Positions 34,799 through 44,045 of a stretch of DNA of 64,000 bases are shown one piece after another. The stretch is from Streptomyces sp. PsTaAH-137 (lineage in GTDB: Bacteria > Actinomycetota > Actinomycetes > Streptomycetales > Streptomycetaceae). Every line of letters begins with the position of its first letter. Within the stretch, counting starts at the first letter, position 1. The position numbers and the translations under genes are program-made. The notes beneath the pieces were generated by a model. The model was not told the origin of the DNA. It saw only the letters and a list, made by a program, of their open reading frames with translations, and made no database searches. The stretch spans positions 372,001-436,000 of the forward strand of contig NZ_QLLY01000001.1 of assembly GCF_003259365.1 (NCBI RefSeq). The letters are read 5' to 3'.

Positions 34799-35636
34799 CG
34801 CCGATTCTCCCTCCGTGCGCCGACCGCGCTCCCAGTTCGGGCACCACCTGGTGCAGCCGGGTGGTGAACTCCTCGATGTCGCAGTCGTGTTCGGCGGACG
34901 CGGCCAGGAAGGCCCCTTCGCCCGCGGCGATCAGGAAGATCCAGCCGTGCGAGAACTCGATGACCGTCTGCCGCCACGTCGCGTCCTCGACGGCGCCCGC
35001 GAACTGGGCCGTCACCCTGCTGTACGCGTGGATGCCGGTCATCGCGGCGGAGATGGTGTCCGCCAGGTCGCGGGACATCGCGGAGGTCGCCCCGCGCGGC
35101 AGTCCGTCCCCGCCCAGCAGGACGGCGTGCCGGGCGCCGTGCACCTCCGCGACCGCCCGGTCCAGCTCGGGCAGCACGAACCCCGATCCGCCGGTGGCGC
35201 CGGGCCGGTCCGCCGCGCTGGAGCCGCCCGCCCCGGTCTCGTCCGTCGGGACGCGGGGCGGCGACGTGAGGTTGTTGCCCAGGCGGGCCACCAGCCGGTG
35301 CATACGGAAGGAGATCTGCTGCATGTCGACGTCGGGCTCGGCCGCGGCGGCGAGGTAGGCGCCCTGCCCGGCCCCGATCAGGAAGATCCAGCCGTGGTCG
35401 AACTCGATGACCGTCTGGCTCCACTCGCCGTCCTTCGCCGACCCGGCGAAGTGGGCGGTGGCCCGGCTGAGGGACTGCATGCCGGCCATGGCGGCCGAGA
35501 TGGTGTCGACGTCCTTGGGGTCGAGACCCTCCGTCGAGCCGCGGGGAAGACCGTCGGCGGAGAGCAGGACTGCGTGCCGCGCCAGGGGCACGTTCTGCAC
35601 GATGTCCTGGAGCATCCAGGACAGGTCTGGCGTCAT
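34791..35636 (-). CDS. cvnB: conservon 2 CvnB: tandem-duplicated roadblock/LC7 protein
   Basis: 281 residues, double the usual CvnB length. Two roadblock domains (about 1-115 and 150-265) are nearly the same: both contain ARHAVLL-x2-DGLPRG, DTISAAM and TVIEF-x-HGWIFLI. The repeat is also visible in DNA, with a period of about 447 bp (149 codons). The linker is Gly/Ser/Pro-rich. A roadblock protein normally dimerises, so this one would carry its dimer in a single chain. ATGA overlap with cvnA. Confidence 0.93.
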   Translation of the reverse strand: MTPDLSWMLQDIVQNVPLARHAVLLSADGLPRGSTEGLDPKDVDTISAAMAGMQSLSRATAHFAGSAKDGEWSQTVIEFDHGWIFLIGAGQGAYLAAAAEPDVDMQQISFRMHRLVARLGNNLTSPPRVPTDETGAGGSSAADRPGATGGSGFVLPELDRAVAEVHGARHAVLLGGDGLPRGATSAMSRDLADTISAAMTGIHAYSRVTAQFAGAVEDATWRQTVIEFSHGWIFLIAAGEGAFLAASAEHDCDIEEFTTRLHQVVPELGARSAHGGRIGDV

Positions 35637-36871
35637 TCGTCTTCAGACCCTTCGGCGGACGGGGTGTCGATCTTGCGGGCCGAGAGCGTGCCCCGCTGGA
35701 GGGCGCCGAGGCTGCGGCCCGAGGTGCGCGGGGAGCCCTCGGCGGCCGGGAACCCAGGACGGCGGGGCGACGCGTCCGGCACGCTCGCGATGGGGGACTG
35801 GCGCTCGCCCCGCTTCGGCAGGCCGTGCACCGTGCGCTTCGGCTCGGTACGCGGCTCGGGGCGGGCTTCCGCGAGCGGCGCGGGCTGCTCGGCGGGCGGC
35901 TGCTCCTGGGGAGCCGGGGTGCGGCGGATGCGGCTGACGGGTGCCTCCGCCCGCGGGGGCGTCTCCTCCATGGTCCACAGCTCCTCGGGCAGAAGCACGA
36001 CGGCGCGGACACCGCCGTACCGGGAGACTCCGGTGACATCCACCTTGAAGCCGTACTGACGGGCGATCAGACCGATGACGGGGAAGCCGAACTTGGGCTG
36101 GGTCCCGAGCTGCGACAGCCGGGGGACGTCGTCACCGGAGAGCAGCGCGGTCGCGCGCTGCCGGTCCTCGTCGCTCATGCTGACGCCCGCGTCGTCGATG
36201 ATGATGCAGAGGTTGTTCTGGATCCGCTGGAACGTCACCTCGATCGGCGCGTCCTGCTGCGAGAAGCTGGCAGCGTTGTCGAGGAGTTCGGCCACGGCGA
36301 GGGCGACGGGCGCGACCGCGGACGCCTTCAGCGCGAGACCGGTCTGCTGCATGATCGCGACGCGGCTGAAGTTGCGGATCTGGCCCTGGGCGCTGCGGAC
36401 CACGTCGTAGACGCTGGCCGGCCTGTTGCGCCGGCCGAGGGGCGCGCCGCACATTACGGCGATGCCCTGGGCCTTGCGCGCCATCTGGGCGTTGGAGTGG
36501 TTCACGTCCAGGAGGTCACTGAGGACGGCGTGCCCTCCGTACCGCTGCTGCACGCCGTGCAGCAGGGTGGTCTGCTCGGCCGCGAGGCTCTGCAGGAAGC
36601 TGGCGGCGCCCTTGAGGACCGCCTTGGTGTTCTCCTCGGCGTCTTCCTTCGCGGCGAGGATGGCGCTCTCGCGCTCGGTCCAGATCCTCTGCAACTCGGC
36701 GGAGGAGCCGTGGAGTTGGCGTTCCAGAGCACTCAGCTGCTGACGCAGATCTGCTTCCGACCGCTGCTTCTTCGCCGCGAGCGCTCTACTGCGGATGGTG
36801 AGTGCCACAACGGCGGCGACGGATATCGCCGCTATCACAACCAGGCACCACACCAGTGCGTCTTGTGTCAT
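35633..36871 (-). CDS. cvnA: conservon 2 CvnA: membrane histidine-kinase-like ATPase
   Basis: 412 residues from ATG 36871 (AAAGG upstream). One transmembrane helix (about 5-28) then a coiled coil (about 30-110) rich in Lys/Glu/Gln, then a DHp-like part and HATPase_c (ALAVAELLDNAASFS N-box; IIIDDAGVSMS; GFPVIGLIARQYGF). The phosphate-loop glycine pattern is looser than in true kinases. The C-terminal 130 residues are Pro/Arg-rich. No periplasmic sensor exists. Gene order A-B-C-D-P450 matches the rar (cvn9) type of conservon. Confidence 0.92.
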   Translation of the reverse strand: MTQDALVWCLVVIAAISVAAVVALTIRSRALAAKKQRSEADLRQQLSALERQLHGSSAELQRIWTERESAILAAKEDAEENTKAVLKGAASFLQSLAAEQTTLLHGVQQRYGGHAVLSDLLDVNHSNAQMARKAQGIAVMCGAPLGRRNRPASVYDVVRSAQGQIRNFSRVAIMQQTGLALKASAVAPVALAVAELLDNAASFSQQDAPIEVTFQRIQNNLCIIIDDAGVSMSDEDRQRATALLSGDDVPRLSQLGTQPKFGFPVIGLIARQYGFKVDVTGVSRYGGVRAVVLLPEELWTMEETPPRAEAPVSRIRRTPAPQEQPPAEQPAPLAEARPEPRTEPKRTVHGLPKRGERQSPIASVPDASPRRPGFPAAEGSPRTSGRSLGALQRGTLSARKIDTPSAEGSEDE

Positions 36872-37354
36872 GGAAACCTTTCTCGGCGCATGGCGACAGA
36901 TGCACTTCGTCAGGGCCCGCGACACGGCCCAGAGCGTCACCCGATCGGCGATGCACACACGCGAGCACACTGCAAGGAGGCGCGCGGGACGAGTGGATCA
37001 AGATCGCGGATGCCGGGATGCTATCACCGTGATCCACCCTCAGATTCCGCTCCGATACGGGCCTTTGACGGGCGCGAAAGGGCAAGCTCACCGGTGCTGG
37101 GGCCGCTGCGGAGGCAGCCGGCCGCCGCTCCGCCCGAGGGTGCCACCTGGATCAATGCGGGGATTACGACGGCGCGTTGACAAAAGTCGACCGTGCCCGT
37201 TTGCGGCGGGATCCGGAGCCGCCCCGAGGGGGCCGGTGCGGCGGTGAATCCACGTATGACCCTTCAGTGGTCGTTTTCGGCCAGAGGGGTGGGGAAAGTT
37301 GGCCGAAATGCACACTCGGGGGTGTCCCTGCCCGGTCTTGGCCATGCACGCGAC
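36872..37354. other. divergent intergenic region, conservon 2 / cbtB
   Basis: About 480 nt without a believable gene; short frames lack codon bias. It must carry the conservon 2 promoter (minus) and that of the cbtB riboswitch transcript (plus). A small palindrome ATCACCGTGAT occurs at 37023-37033 and TTGACA at 37179-37184 on the plus strand. No well-spaced -35/-10 pair was identified. Confidence 0.5.
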
Positions 37355-37490
37355 AGACGGTAATGTCGTGCCGTTATCGACGACGGTCGACGGAAGCCGG
37401 TGAGAGTCCGGCACGGTCGCGCCACTGTGAGCGCACGGTCCCCAGGGGGCCGGGCGTGAGTCAGACCCGTGACGGTCGTCATGTGCACCA
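37355..37490 (+). promoter_or_regulatory. cobalamin riboswitch (cbtB-cbtA)
   Basis: The conserved core is clear: GGAAGCCGGTGAGAGTCCGG (37392-37411), then GCCACTGTGA (37421-37430) and the closing AGTCAGACCC (37459-37468). A ribosome site AAGGAGG for cbtB follows at about 37514-37520. Known function: adenosylcobalamin binding shuts off the downstream gene. Outer boundaries are approximate. Confidence 0.9.
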
Positions 37491-37527
37491 CCGAGACGGG
37501 ACGCGAACTCCCGAAGGAGGCCCTGCC

Positions 37528-37749
37528 ATGGCGCAGCATGTCGCTCAGCCGACCGCCACCACCCCTGTCGTACCGGCCAAGCTGCCGTTGAAGGCGATCG
37601 CCCCCTGGGCCGCGTTCTTCGGCATCCTGATGCTGGTCCTGCTGTACTTCGTCGGCGCCGAACAGGGCGCCACCTCCGTGTTCAGCGGAGCGGGTGTGCA
37701 CGAGTGGGTGCACGACGCCCGTCACCTGCTCGGCTTCCCCTGCCACTGA
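37528..37749 (+). CDS. cbtB: CbtB: small cobalt-transport subunit
   Basis: 73 residues with one transmembrane helix (AIAPWAAFFGILMLVLLYFVG) and a His-rich C-terminus HEWVHDARHLLGFPCH, the conserved CbtB metal-binding signature. Known to accompany CbtA as a predicted cobalt transporter. Strong AAGGAGG 8 nt before ATG 37528. Preceded by a cobalamin riboswitch, which supports cobalt specificity. Confidence 0.93.
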   Translation: MAQHVAQPTATTPVVPAKLPLKAIAPWAAFFGILMLVLLYFVGAEQGATSVFSGAGVHEWVHDARHLLGFPCH

Positions 37750-37774
37750 GAAGGCGGAGGAACGTAGCACTCCC

Positions 37775-38530
37775 ATGAATTCAACCACCGTACGCAATCT
37801 GCTCGTTCGGGGGATGCTCGCCGGTCTCGCGGCCGGCGTGCTCGCCCTCGTCATCTCCTACTGGCTCGGTGAGCCGCTGGTCGACAAGGCCATCGGCTTC
37901 GAGGAGGCCCACGCGGGCCACTCCCACGGCGACGAGGTCGAACTCGTCTCCCGCGGGCTCCAGTCCACGGCCGGACTCGCCACCGGCGTCCTCGTCTACG
38001 GCGTCGCCTTCGGCGGCATCGCCGCACTCGCCTACTGCTTCGCGCTCGGCAGGGTGGGCCGCTTCGGTCCCCGTGCGACCGCTCTGCTGCTGTCAGGCTG
38101 CGCGTTGCTGGCCGTGTACGTCGTCCCGTTCCTGAAGTACCCGGCCAATCCGCCCGCCGTCGGCAACGGCGACACCATCGGCAAGCGGACCACCCTGTAC
38201 TTCCTGATGATGGTGCTCAGCGTCCTCCTCGCGGTCGCTGCCACCATCCTGGGCAAGCGGCTCGCGCCGCGTCTGGGCACCTGGTGGGCGACCGTCGTCG
38301 CCGTCCTCGCCTTCGTCGTGGTCGTCGGACTGGCCTTCCAGTTCCTGCCCGTGATCAACGAGGTGCCCGAGCACTTCCCGGCCGCAGTGCTCTGGCGCTT
38401 CCGGCTCTCGGCCCTCGCCATCCAGATCACGCTGTGGACCGGATTCGGGCTGCTCTTCGGCGAGTTGGCCGAACGGCTGCTCAACCCCAAGCCCGCCGCG
38501 GCCCGCCAGGCGGTCCCGGCAGCGCACTGA
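37775..38530 (+). CDS. cbtA: CbtA: cobalt transporter membrane subunit
   Basis: 251 residues with about five transmembrane helices and the metal-binding HAGHSHGDEVE in the first loop (about 48-58). CbtA proteins are predicted cobalt-uptake permeases found with B12 genes. The ATG 37775 follows GGAGG by 14 nt, longer than ideal. Operon with cbtB and under the same riboswitch. Ends at a strong hairpin. Confidence 0.93.
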   Translation: MNSTTVRNLLVRGMLAGLAAGVLALVISYWLGEPLVDKAIGFEEAHAGHSHGDEVELVSRGLQSTAGLATGVLVYGVAFGGIAALAYCFALGRVGRFGPRATALLLSGCALLAVYVVPFLKYPANPPAVGNGDTIGKRTTLYFLMMVLSVLLAVAATILGKRLAPRLGTWWATVVAVLAFVVVVGLAFQFLPVINEVPEHFPAAVLWRFRLSALAIQITLWTGFGLLFGELAERLLNPKPAAARQAVPAAH

Positions 38531-38566
38531 ACCGGCCGGTCGGGCAACGAGACCGAGCCGGACGAC

Positions 38567-38600
38567 GAGAGGGCCCGCGGAACCGTCCGCGGGCCCTCTC
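38567..38600. terminator. 15-bp perfect hairpin after cbtA
   Basis: GAGAGGGCCCGCGGA (38567-38581), loop ACCG, TCCGCGGGCCCTCTC (38586-38600). It lies between the convergent stops of cbtA and the phosphatase-like gene and can serve both. Confidence 0.88.
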
Positions 38601-38605
38601 GCGGT

Positions 38606-39202
38606 TTACGGCCGACCCGGCGCGAGAGGCCGCCCGCAGCGCAGGTTCCAGCGGCCGCCGCGGCCGCTCAGCTCGGTCACCGTCAGCGGCGCCACGTCGC
38701 AGCGCCAGAAGGCCGAGAGAGGCGCGCCCAGAGCGTGCACCACGGCGGCCCGCGCCAGTTCGGGCTCCACGACACCGATGACGAGCCCGCCCTCCGGCAC
38801 CGCCGTCTCCCCGTCGAGGGTGTCCAGCCACCGCGACACCCGCCCGCACACGTCGGCCACCGACTCCCCGCCCCCGGCCCGGAACTCCGGATCCCCGAGC
38901 CACCGGCCCACGTCCTGCGGCGAGGTCTCACCCACCTCGGCCAGAGTGCGGCCTCGCCAGCTCCCCGTGTCCGGAGCGGCCAGCGCCTCGTGCTCGACCG
39001 CAGGGCCGAGCCCCAGCAACTCGGCGGTCTCCCGGCAGCGCCGGCTCCCGGACACGACGGCGAGCGCGGGCACCGGCAGTGACGGGGCCGCGGCGCGGGC
39101 GGCCGCACGGCCGGCGGCGTCCAGCGCGGCGCCGTCGTCGAACCGGGCCTGCCGCAGCGAGGCGTTCAGGGCGGGCGAGACGAACCAGACACGGCGGGTC
39201 AC
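38606..39202 (-). CDS. histidine-phosphatase-family protein lacking both catalytic histidines
   Basis: 198 residues from GTG 39202 (AAGGA 8 nt upstream). The fold is recognisable: VVSGSRRCRETAELLG and DTGSWRGRTLAEVGE match phosphoglycerate-mutase-like segments, and GEFRAGGGESVADV-type spacing follows. But the RHG box is replaced by WFVSPALN near the start, and the second catalytic His segment reads VIGVVEPELARAAV. Thus neither catalytic His remains. It sits where CobC/CobZ-like phosphatases occur in B12 loci, between cbtA and cobF. It may be a non-catalytic relative with a binding or regulatory role. Confidence 0.8.
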   Translation of the reverse strand: MTRRVWFVSPALNASLRQARFDDGAALDAAGRAAARAAAPSLPVPALAVVSGSRRCRETAELLGLGPAVEHEALAAPDTGSWRGRTLAEVGETSPQDVGRWLGDPEFRAGGGESVADVCGRVSRWLDTLDGETAVPEGGLVIGVVEPELARAAVVHALGAPLSAFWRCDVAPLTVTELSGRGGRWNLRCGRPLAPGRP

Positions 39203-39387
39203 GACACGTTCCTTCTTTCCGGAGGGCGTGGGATCGCCGGGCAACCTAGCATTCGCCCGCTTCCGGGGACGCGGCGATCCCGCCGCCCTGACCTGTACGG
39301 ATTCCCGGAGCGGCGGCCCGGACCGCCGAGCCGCCGAGGCAGGGGCCCGCACGGGGCCCGCGCGCCGCGAACTGCGAGACTGTCGTC

Positions 39388-40236
39388 ATGGGCACGCAGA
39401 ACACGCAGGGCACGCAGAGCACCGGAGACCGCACGATCCTCGTCATCGGGATCGGCGCCGGTGACCCGGACCACCTCACCCTTCAGGCCGTGAAGGCGAT
39501 CCGGCGCGCCGACGTCTTCTTCGTCGTCGGCAAGGGCGCCGACAAGTCCTCGCTCACGGACCTGCGCCACCGGATGCTGGAGGAGCACGCCGAGACCCCG
39601 TACCGGGTGGTGGAGGTCGAGGACCCGAGCCGCAACCGCCGCCCCATGGACCGTTCCGCATACACGTCCACCATCGAGGACTGGCGGGCCCGGCGCGGCG
39701 ACCTCTTCGAGCGGCTGATGCTGGACGAGCTGGAGCCCGGGCAGACCGGGGCGTTCCTCGTGTGGGGCGACCCGTCGCTCTACGACAGCACCCTCGGGAT
39801 CCTCGCCGACATCGAGACCCGCGGCCGGGTGTCCGCGACCGTCGAGGTGATCCCCGGCATCACCAGCGTGTCCACGCTCGCCGCGCGTCACCGCATCCCG
39901 CTCAACCAGGTCGGCCGCCCCGTGCACATCACCCCGGCCCGCCGCCTGCCCGAGGTCGGTCGGCACGACGACGGGGACATCGTCGTCATGCTCGACGGCG
40001 GCGAGTCGTTCACCCAGGTCGAGGGAGCGGGCCTGTGGATCTACTGGGGCGCCTACCTGGGCACCCCGGACGAGCTGCTGATCGCCGGGCCCCTGGACGA
40101 GGTCCGCGACCGCATCCGGCAGGTCCGGTCCGAGGCGCGGGAGCGGCACGGCTGGATCATGGACACCTATCTCCTGCGCACCGTCGACGGCCCGGCCGAG
40201 GAGCCGTCCGTGCCCGGCGCCGCCGCCCGCCTCTGA
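39388..40236 (+). CDS. cobF: precorrin-6A synthase (deacetylating), CobF
   Basis: 282 residues. SAM-dependent methyltransferase of the tetrapyrrole family; CobF methylates C1 of precorrin-5 with loss of the C20-derived acetate in aerobic B12 synthesis. The pattern is TILVIGIGAGDPDHLTLQAV at the N-terminus, then FLVWGDPSLYDSTLGIL and VIPGITSVSTLAARHRIPLN. ATG 39388, with GAGACT about 6 nt upstream that could be a -10 (leaderless). No other cob gene is adjacent; it is separated from the main corrin cluster. Confidence 0.92.
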   Translation: MGTQNTQGTQSTGDRTILVIGIGAGDPDHLTLQAVKAIRRADVFFVVGKGADKSSLTDLRHRMLEEHAETPYRVVEVEDPSRNRRPMDRSAYTSTIEDWRARRGDLFERLMLDELEPGQTGAFLVWGDPSLYDSTLGILADIETRGRVSATVEVIPGITSVSTLAARHRIPLNQVGRPVHITPARRLPEVGRHDDGDIVVMLDGGESFTQVEGAGLWIYWGAYLGTPDELLIAGPLDEVRDRIRQVRSEARERHGWIMDTYLLRTVDGPAEEPSVPGAAARL

Positions 40237-40246
40237 CACGCACGAA

Positions 40247-40277
40247 GGCGGGCGCCGGAAAGCCTCCGGCGCCCGCC
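40247..40277. terminator. 13-bp perfect hairpin after cobF
   Basis: GGCGGGCGCCGGA (40247-40259), loop AAGCC, TCCGGCGCCCGCC (40265-40277). Shared by the convergent cobF and nrdR. Confidence 0.85.
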
Positions 40278-40290
40278 CCGATACGGCTGA

Positions 40291-40752
40291 TCAGTCCACG
40301 GCCTGGCCGCACTTGGCCCGCAGTTCCGCGATGGCGTTCTCGAAGTCCGTGAGGGATTCGAAGGCGCGGTAGACGGAGGCGAACCGCATATAGGCCACCG
40401 GGTCCAGCTCGCTGAGCGGTTCGAGCACGGCGAGGCCCACGTCATGGGTGCTCAACTGGGCGCTGCCCGCGGCCCGCAGGTTCTCCTCGACCTGCTGGCC
40501 GAGCCTGTCGAGCATGTCCTCCGTGATGGGGCGGCCCTGACACGCCTTGCGGACACTGCTGACGATCTTCGTACGGCTGAACGGCTCGGTCACACCGCTG
40601 CGCTTGACCACGAGGAGCGAGTACGTCTCCAGCGTGGTGAAACGGCGCTGGCAGTGGGCGCACTGCCGGCGTCGGCGGATCGATGTGCCGTCGTCGGTCG
40701 ACCGGCTGTCGATGACGCGGCTGTCGGGGAGCCTGCAGAAGGGGCAGTACAC
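40291..40752 (-). CDS. nrdR: NrdR: repressor of ribonucleotide reductase genes
   Basis: 153 residues from GTG 40752 (AAAGGA 8 nt upstream), the normal NrdR length; the longer frame is not used. Zinc ribbon Cys3-Cys6...Cys31-Cys34 ([26 protein letters not shown]), then an ATP-cone ([16 protein letters not shown]). NrdR senses ATP/dATP and represses nrd operons. In Streptomyces nrdR is normally joined to nrdJ, the B12-dependent reductase; here no nrdJ is present, so this is probably a stand-alone or extra copy. Confidence 0.94.
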   Translation of the reverse strand: MYCPFCRLPDSRVIDSRSTDDGTSIRRRRQCAHCQRRFTTLETYSLLVVKRSGVTEPFSRTKIVSSVRKACQGRPITEDMLDRLGQQVEENLRAAGSAQLSTHDVGLAVLEPLSELDPVAYMRFASVYRAFESLTDFENAIAELRAKCGQAVD

Positions 40753-40960
40753 CGTTCGTGTCCTTTCGGATTGCCTCGGACGGTGGGGTGGTTGTCCGGT
40801 GTCCGGCCGACCGTGGAGCGACGCCCATCGTAACGTAACTGACCTGCAGCTTTTCCCGAACTCAACCAAGTTCGCCCGGAGTCGGGGCGGAGATCCCCTA
40901 TCACCTGCATTTCCGGGAATGCGACATCGGCGCGCCGTCACGGAAATCGTCGGGAGTGAG

Positions 40961-40989
40961 GCCGGGCCGCCCTGTGACGGCGGCCCGGC
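40961..40989 (-). terminator. 11-bp hairpin after metE
   Basis: GCCGGGCCGCC (40961-40971) and GGCGGCCCGGC (40979-40989) with a 7-nt loop, 12 bp beyond the metE stop. Confidence 0.8.
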
Positions 40990-41001
40990 ACCTGTGGTCG
41001 A

Positions 41002-43311
41002 TCAGGCCGAACCGAGCTCCCCGCGCACGGTCCGCGCGGCGGCCACCAGGTTCTCCAGGGAGGACCGGGTTTCGGGCCAGCCGCGCGTCTTCAGACCGCA
41101 GTCCGGGTTGACCCACAGCCGCTCGGCGGGGATGGCCTTCAGGCCCGTCCGCAGCAGTGCGGCGGCCTCGTCCGCGCTCGGGACGCGGGGCGAGTGGATG
41201 TCGTAGACCCCCGGACCGGCCTCGCGCGGGTAGCCGTGCCCGGCCAGCTCGCGGGCCACCTGCATGTGCGAGCGGGCCGCCTCCAGGCTGATCACGTCGG
41301 CGTCGAGGTCGTCGATGGCCTGCACGATGTCACCGAACTCGGCGTAGCACATGTGCGTGTGGATCTGGGTGTCCGGCCGCACGCCCGCCGTGGTGAGCCG
41401 GAACGCCTCGGTCGCCCAGTCCAGATAGGCGGCGTGGTCGGCGGCGCGCAGCGGCAGGGTCTCGCGCAGCGCGGGTTCGTCGACCTGGATGACCGAAGTG
41501 CCGTTCGCCTCCAGGTCGTTCACCTCGTCGCGCAGGGCGAGGGCGACCTGGCGCGCGGTGTCGCCGAGCGGCTGGTCGTCGCGGACGAACGACCAGGCGA
41601 GCATGGTGACGGGCCCGGTCAGCATGCCCTTGACGGGGCGGTCGGACAGGGATTGGGCGTACGAGGTCCAGCGCACCGTCATCGGTTCGGGGCGGGAGAT
41701 GTCCCCGGCCAGGACCGGCGGGCGGACGTAGCGGGTGCCGTAGGACTGGACCCAGCCGTGGTGGGTGGCGAGGTAGCCGGTGAGCTGCTCGGCGAAGTAC
41801 TGGACCATGTCGTTGCGTTCGGGTTCGCCGTGCACCAGGACGTCGAGCCCGGTCTTCTCCTGGAAGGCGATGACGTCCCGGATCTCGTGCCTGACGCGCT
41901 CCTCGTAGCCCGCGGTGTCGATCCGCCCGGCCCTCAAGTCGGCCCGTGCGGTGCGCAGTTCGGCCGTCTGCGGGAACGAGCCGATGGTGGTGGTCGGCAG
42001 CAGCGGCAGCCCCAGATGCGCGCGCTGGGCCGCGGACCGTGCCGCGTACGGCTGGGAGCGCCGGGCGTCCGCGTCGGTGACGGCGGCGGCGCGGGCCCGC
42101 ACCGCGGGATCGCGGGTGAGGGGCGAGGTGGCCCGGGAGGAGAGCGCCGCGCGGTTCACCGCGAGTTCGGCGGTGATCGTGTCGGTGCCGTGGGCGAGCC
42201 CCTTGGCGAGGGTGGCGATCTCCGATGTCTTCTGCCGGGCGAAGGCGAGCCAGCGCAGGATCTGCGGATCGATGTCGCGCTCCAGGGCGGCGTCCAGGGG
42301 GACGTGCAGCAGGGAGCAGGAGGCGGCGACGTCGACCCGGTCGGCCAGGCCCAGCAGCGTGCCGAGCGTGGCGAGGGACTTCTCCAGGTCGTTGACCCAG
42401 ATGTTGCGGCCGTTGACGACGCCCGCGACCAGCCGCTTGCCGGGCATTCCGCCGACGGCCGCAAGGGCGTCGAGGTGGGCGGCGGCCGCGTCGGTGAAGT
42501 CCAGGGCGAGCCCGTCGACGGGTGCCTTGGCGAGCACCGGCAACGCGTCTCCGAGGCGGCCGAAGTAGGACGCGACGAGGAGCTTGGGCCGGTCGGCCGG
42601 GGCGCCGAGGTCGCGGTAGGCGCGGGCGGCGGCGTTCAGCTCGGCCGGCGTGCGGTCCTGGACGAGGGCGGGCTCGTCGAGCTGCACCCACTCGGCGCCC
42701 GCCGCGCGCAAATCGGCGAGGACCTCCGCGTACACGGGCAGCAGCCGGTCGAGGAGGGTGAGCGGGTCGAAATCGGCGGCGACGCCCGGCGCGGGCTTGG
42801 ACAGCAGGAGGTAGGTCACCGGCCCGACGAGGACGGGCCGGGCGGCCGGCCCGAGATCGAGGGCTTCCCTCAGCTCCGCGACCTGCTTGGTGGAGTCGGC
42901 GGTGAAGACCGTGTCCGGGCCCAGCTCGGGGACCAGGTAGTGGTAGTTCGTGTCGAACCACTTGGTCATCTCCAGCGGCGCCACGTCCTGGGTGCCGCGG
43001 GCCATCGCGAAGTAGCCGTCCAGGGCGTCGGCGTCCACCGCGGCCCGGTGGCGCTCGGGGATCGCGCCGACCATCACGGTGGTGTCCAGCACGTGGTCGT
43101 AGTACGAGAAGTCGCCGGTGGGGACCTCGGTGATCCCGGCGTCGGCCAGTTCCCGCCAGTTGGCGCGGCGCAGGCCGGCGGCGGTGGCCCGGAGGGCGTC
43201 AGCGGTGACGCGGCCCTTCCAGTACCCCTCGATCGCCTTCTTCAGTTCGCGGTTGCGGCCCTGACGGGGGTAGCCGTACACGGTGGCCCGTGCTGCGGTC
43301 CTGGTGGTCAC
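41002..43311 (-). CDS. metE: cobalamin-independent methionine synthase
   Basis: 769 residues, the usual size. It transfers the methyl group of 5-methyltetrahydropteroyl-triglutamate to homocysteine using zinc. Family features: [20 protein letters not shown] at the N-terminus, [13 protein letters not shown] in the first barrel, [10 protein letters not shown] at the start of the second, and zinc ligands in HTHMCYAEF and [13 protein letters not shown] 43311 follows AAGGAG by 6 nt. A cobalamin riboswitch in the long leader turns it off when B12 is available, allowing MetH to take over. Confidence 0.96.
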   Translation of the reverse strand: MTTRTAARATVYGYPRQGRNRELKKAIEGYWKGRVTADALRATAAGLRRANWRELADAGITEVPTGDFSYYDHVLDTTVMVGAIPERHRAAVDADALDGYFAMARGTQDVAPLEMTKWFDTNYHYLVPELGPDTVFTADSTKQVAELREALDLGPAARPVLVGPVTYLLLSKPAPGVAADFDPLTLLDRLLPVYAEVLADLRAAGAEWVQLDEPALVQDRTPAELNAAARAYRDLGAPADRPKLLVASYFGRLGDALPVLAKAPVDGLALDFTDAAAAHLDALAAVGGMPGKRLVAGVVNGRNIWVNDLEKSLATLGTLLGLADRVDVAASCSLLHVPLDAALERDIDPQILRWLAFARQKTSEIATLAKGLAHGTDTITAELAVNRAALSSRATSPLTRDPAVRARAAAVTDADARRSQPYAARSAAQRAHLGLPLLPTTTIGSFPQTAELRTARADLRAGRIDTAGYEERVRHEIRDVIAFQEKTGLDVLVHGEPERNDMVQYFAEQLTGYLATHHGWVQSYGTRYVRPPVLAGDISRPEPMTVRWTSYAQSLSDRPVKGMLTGPVTMLAWSFVRDDQPLGDTARQVALALRDEVNDLEANGTSVIQVDEPALRETLPLRAADHAAYLDWATEAFRLTTAGVRPDTQIHTHMCYAEFGDIVQAIDDLDADVISLEAARSHMQVARELAGHGYPREAGPGVYDIHSPRVPSADEAAALLRTGLKAIPAERLWVNPDCGLKTRGWPETRSSLENLVAAARTVRGELGSA

Positions 43312-43482
43312 GGAGATCTCCTTCGAGAGACGTATCCCTGGGATTCCGGGGACCCGTACGGCACGAAGGAGTGACACGAACGGCGGGCCGAGCCCGCGCG
43401 GAGAAGGCGCGGTCGTCCGCTGCTGTGTACGCCGACCCGCCCACGAGGTCACCGGGATGTCCGCGCACGCGTCGTACGCACA

Positions 43483-43685
43483 CGGGCAGGTGGCAGGTCT
43501 TCGGACTCGTGAGCACATCCGTCCGGACCGGACGGACACCTACTGGCCGTCGCTTCCCAAGCCCCTTTGTCGGAGCCCAGTGCGTATGACGGCGGTCGTT
43601 CCCACTCACCGCTGCGGGGCAGTCCCGGATTCCCACCGGGTTCCCTCTTGCGACGCATCCCGCCTGGCGGACGGGGCGAACCAGC
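43483..43685 (-). promoter_or_regulatory. cobalamin riboswitch (metE leader)
   Basis: Read on the minus strand, the core GGGAACCCGGTGGGAATCC is followed by a GGGACTGCCCCGC segment and, about 130 nt later, by GTCCGAAGACCTGCC (43508-43494). These are the canonical B12-riboswitch boxes. It lies about 170 nt before metE. No terminator stem was pinned down between it and the gene. Ends are approximate. Confidence 0.92.
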
Positions 43686-44045
43686 TGCGGGGCCCACCCT
43701 ACGGGCCGCCGGACGGGAGTCGCCAGGGGGACCGGCCGCACGATGCGGGGACGGAGAACGATCACGAAGTCCTTCACGTCGTCGCGGCGGCCGTCTCGAC
43801 GACGCCGATCGGCGATCCGGTCCCCGCGGCCGAACTGCCCGCCCTGCGCCTCGCCCGCCCGCGGGCACGTCGCGCCGTTCCAGCACGGACGGTTCCCCGG
43901 TTCCCCGAAATGGATCTTCCACGGACCGTTCCGTGGAACCCGGCGAAAAAATCCGCGCGACCGCGGCAACCCGGCGCCGGGTCGCGCGTCGTGTGGGGGT
44001 GAAGGGTGCCGACCGGTGTCCTCGCCCCGACCCTGGAGTACGACC
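43686..44045. other. intergenic region upstream of metE leader and LAXTG protein
   Basis: 360 nt with no supported gene; the frame open from 43743 into the LAXTG protein lacks a start signal. It holds a 22-bp inverted repeat: TTCCACGG (43917-43924), 6-bp centre, CCGTGGAA (43931-43938), followed by an A-run. A G/C-rich dyad CCCGGCGCCGGG lies near 43970. Promoters for both directions must be here. Confidence 0.5.

Noticed and set aside
39203..39387. A third cobalamin riboswitch before cobF
   Set aside because: The GCCACTG and GGTGNGAATCC boxes are missing in this 185-bp gap.
41194..43374. Plus-strand frame of about 726 codons over metE
   Set aside because: Shadow of metE; no start signal or recognisable domain.
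43743..44045. N-terminal extension of the LAXTG protein by about 100 residues
   Set aside because: It would put an Arg-rich segment before the signal peptide; GTG 44046 has GGAG and leads directly into the signal sequence.
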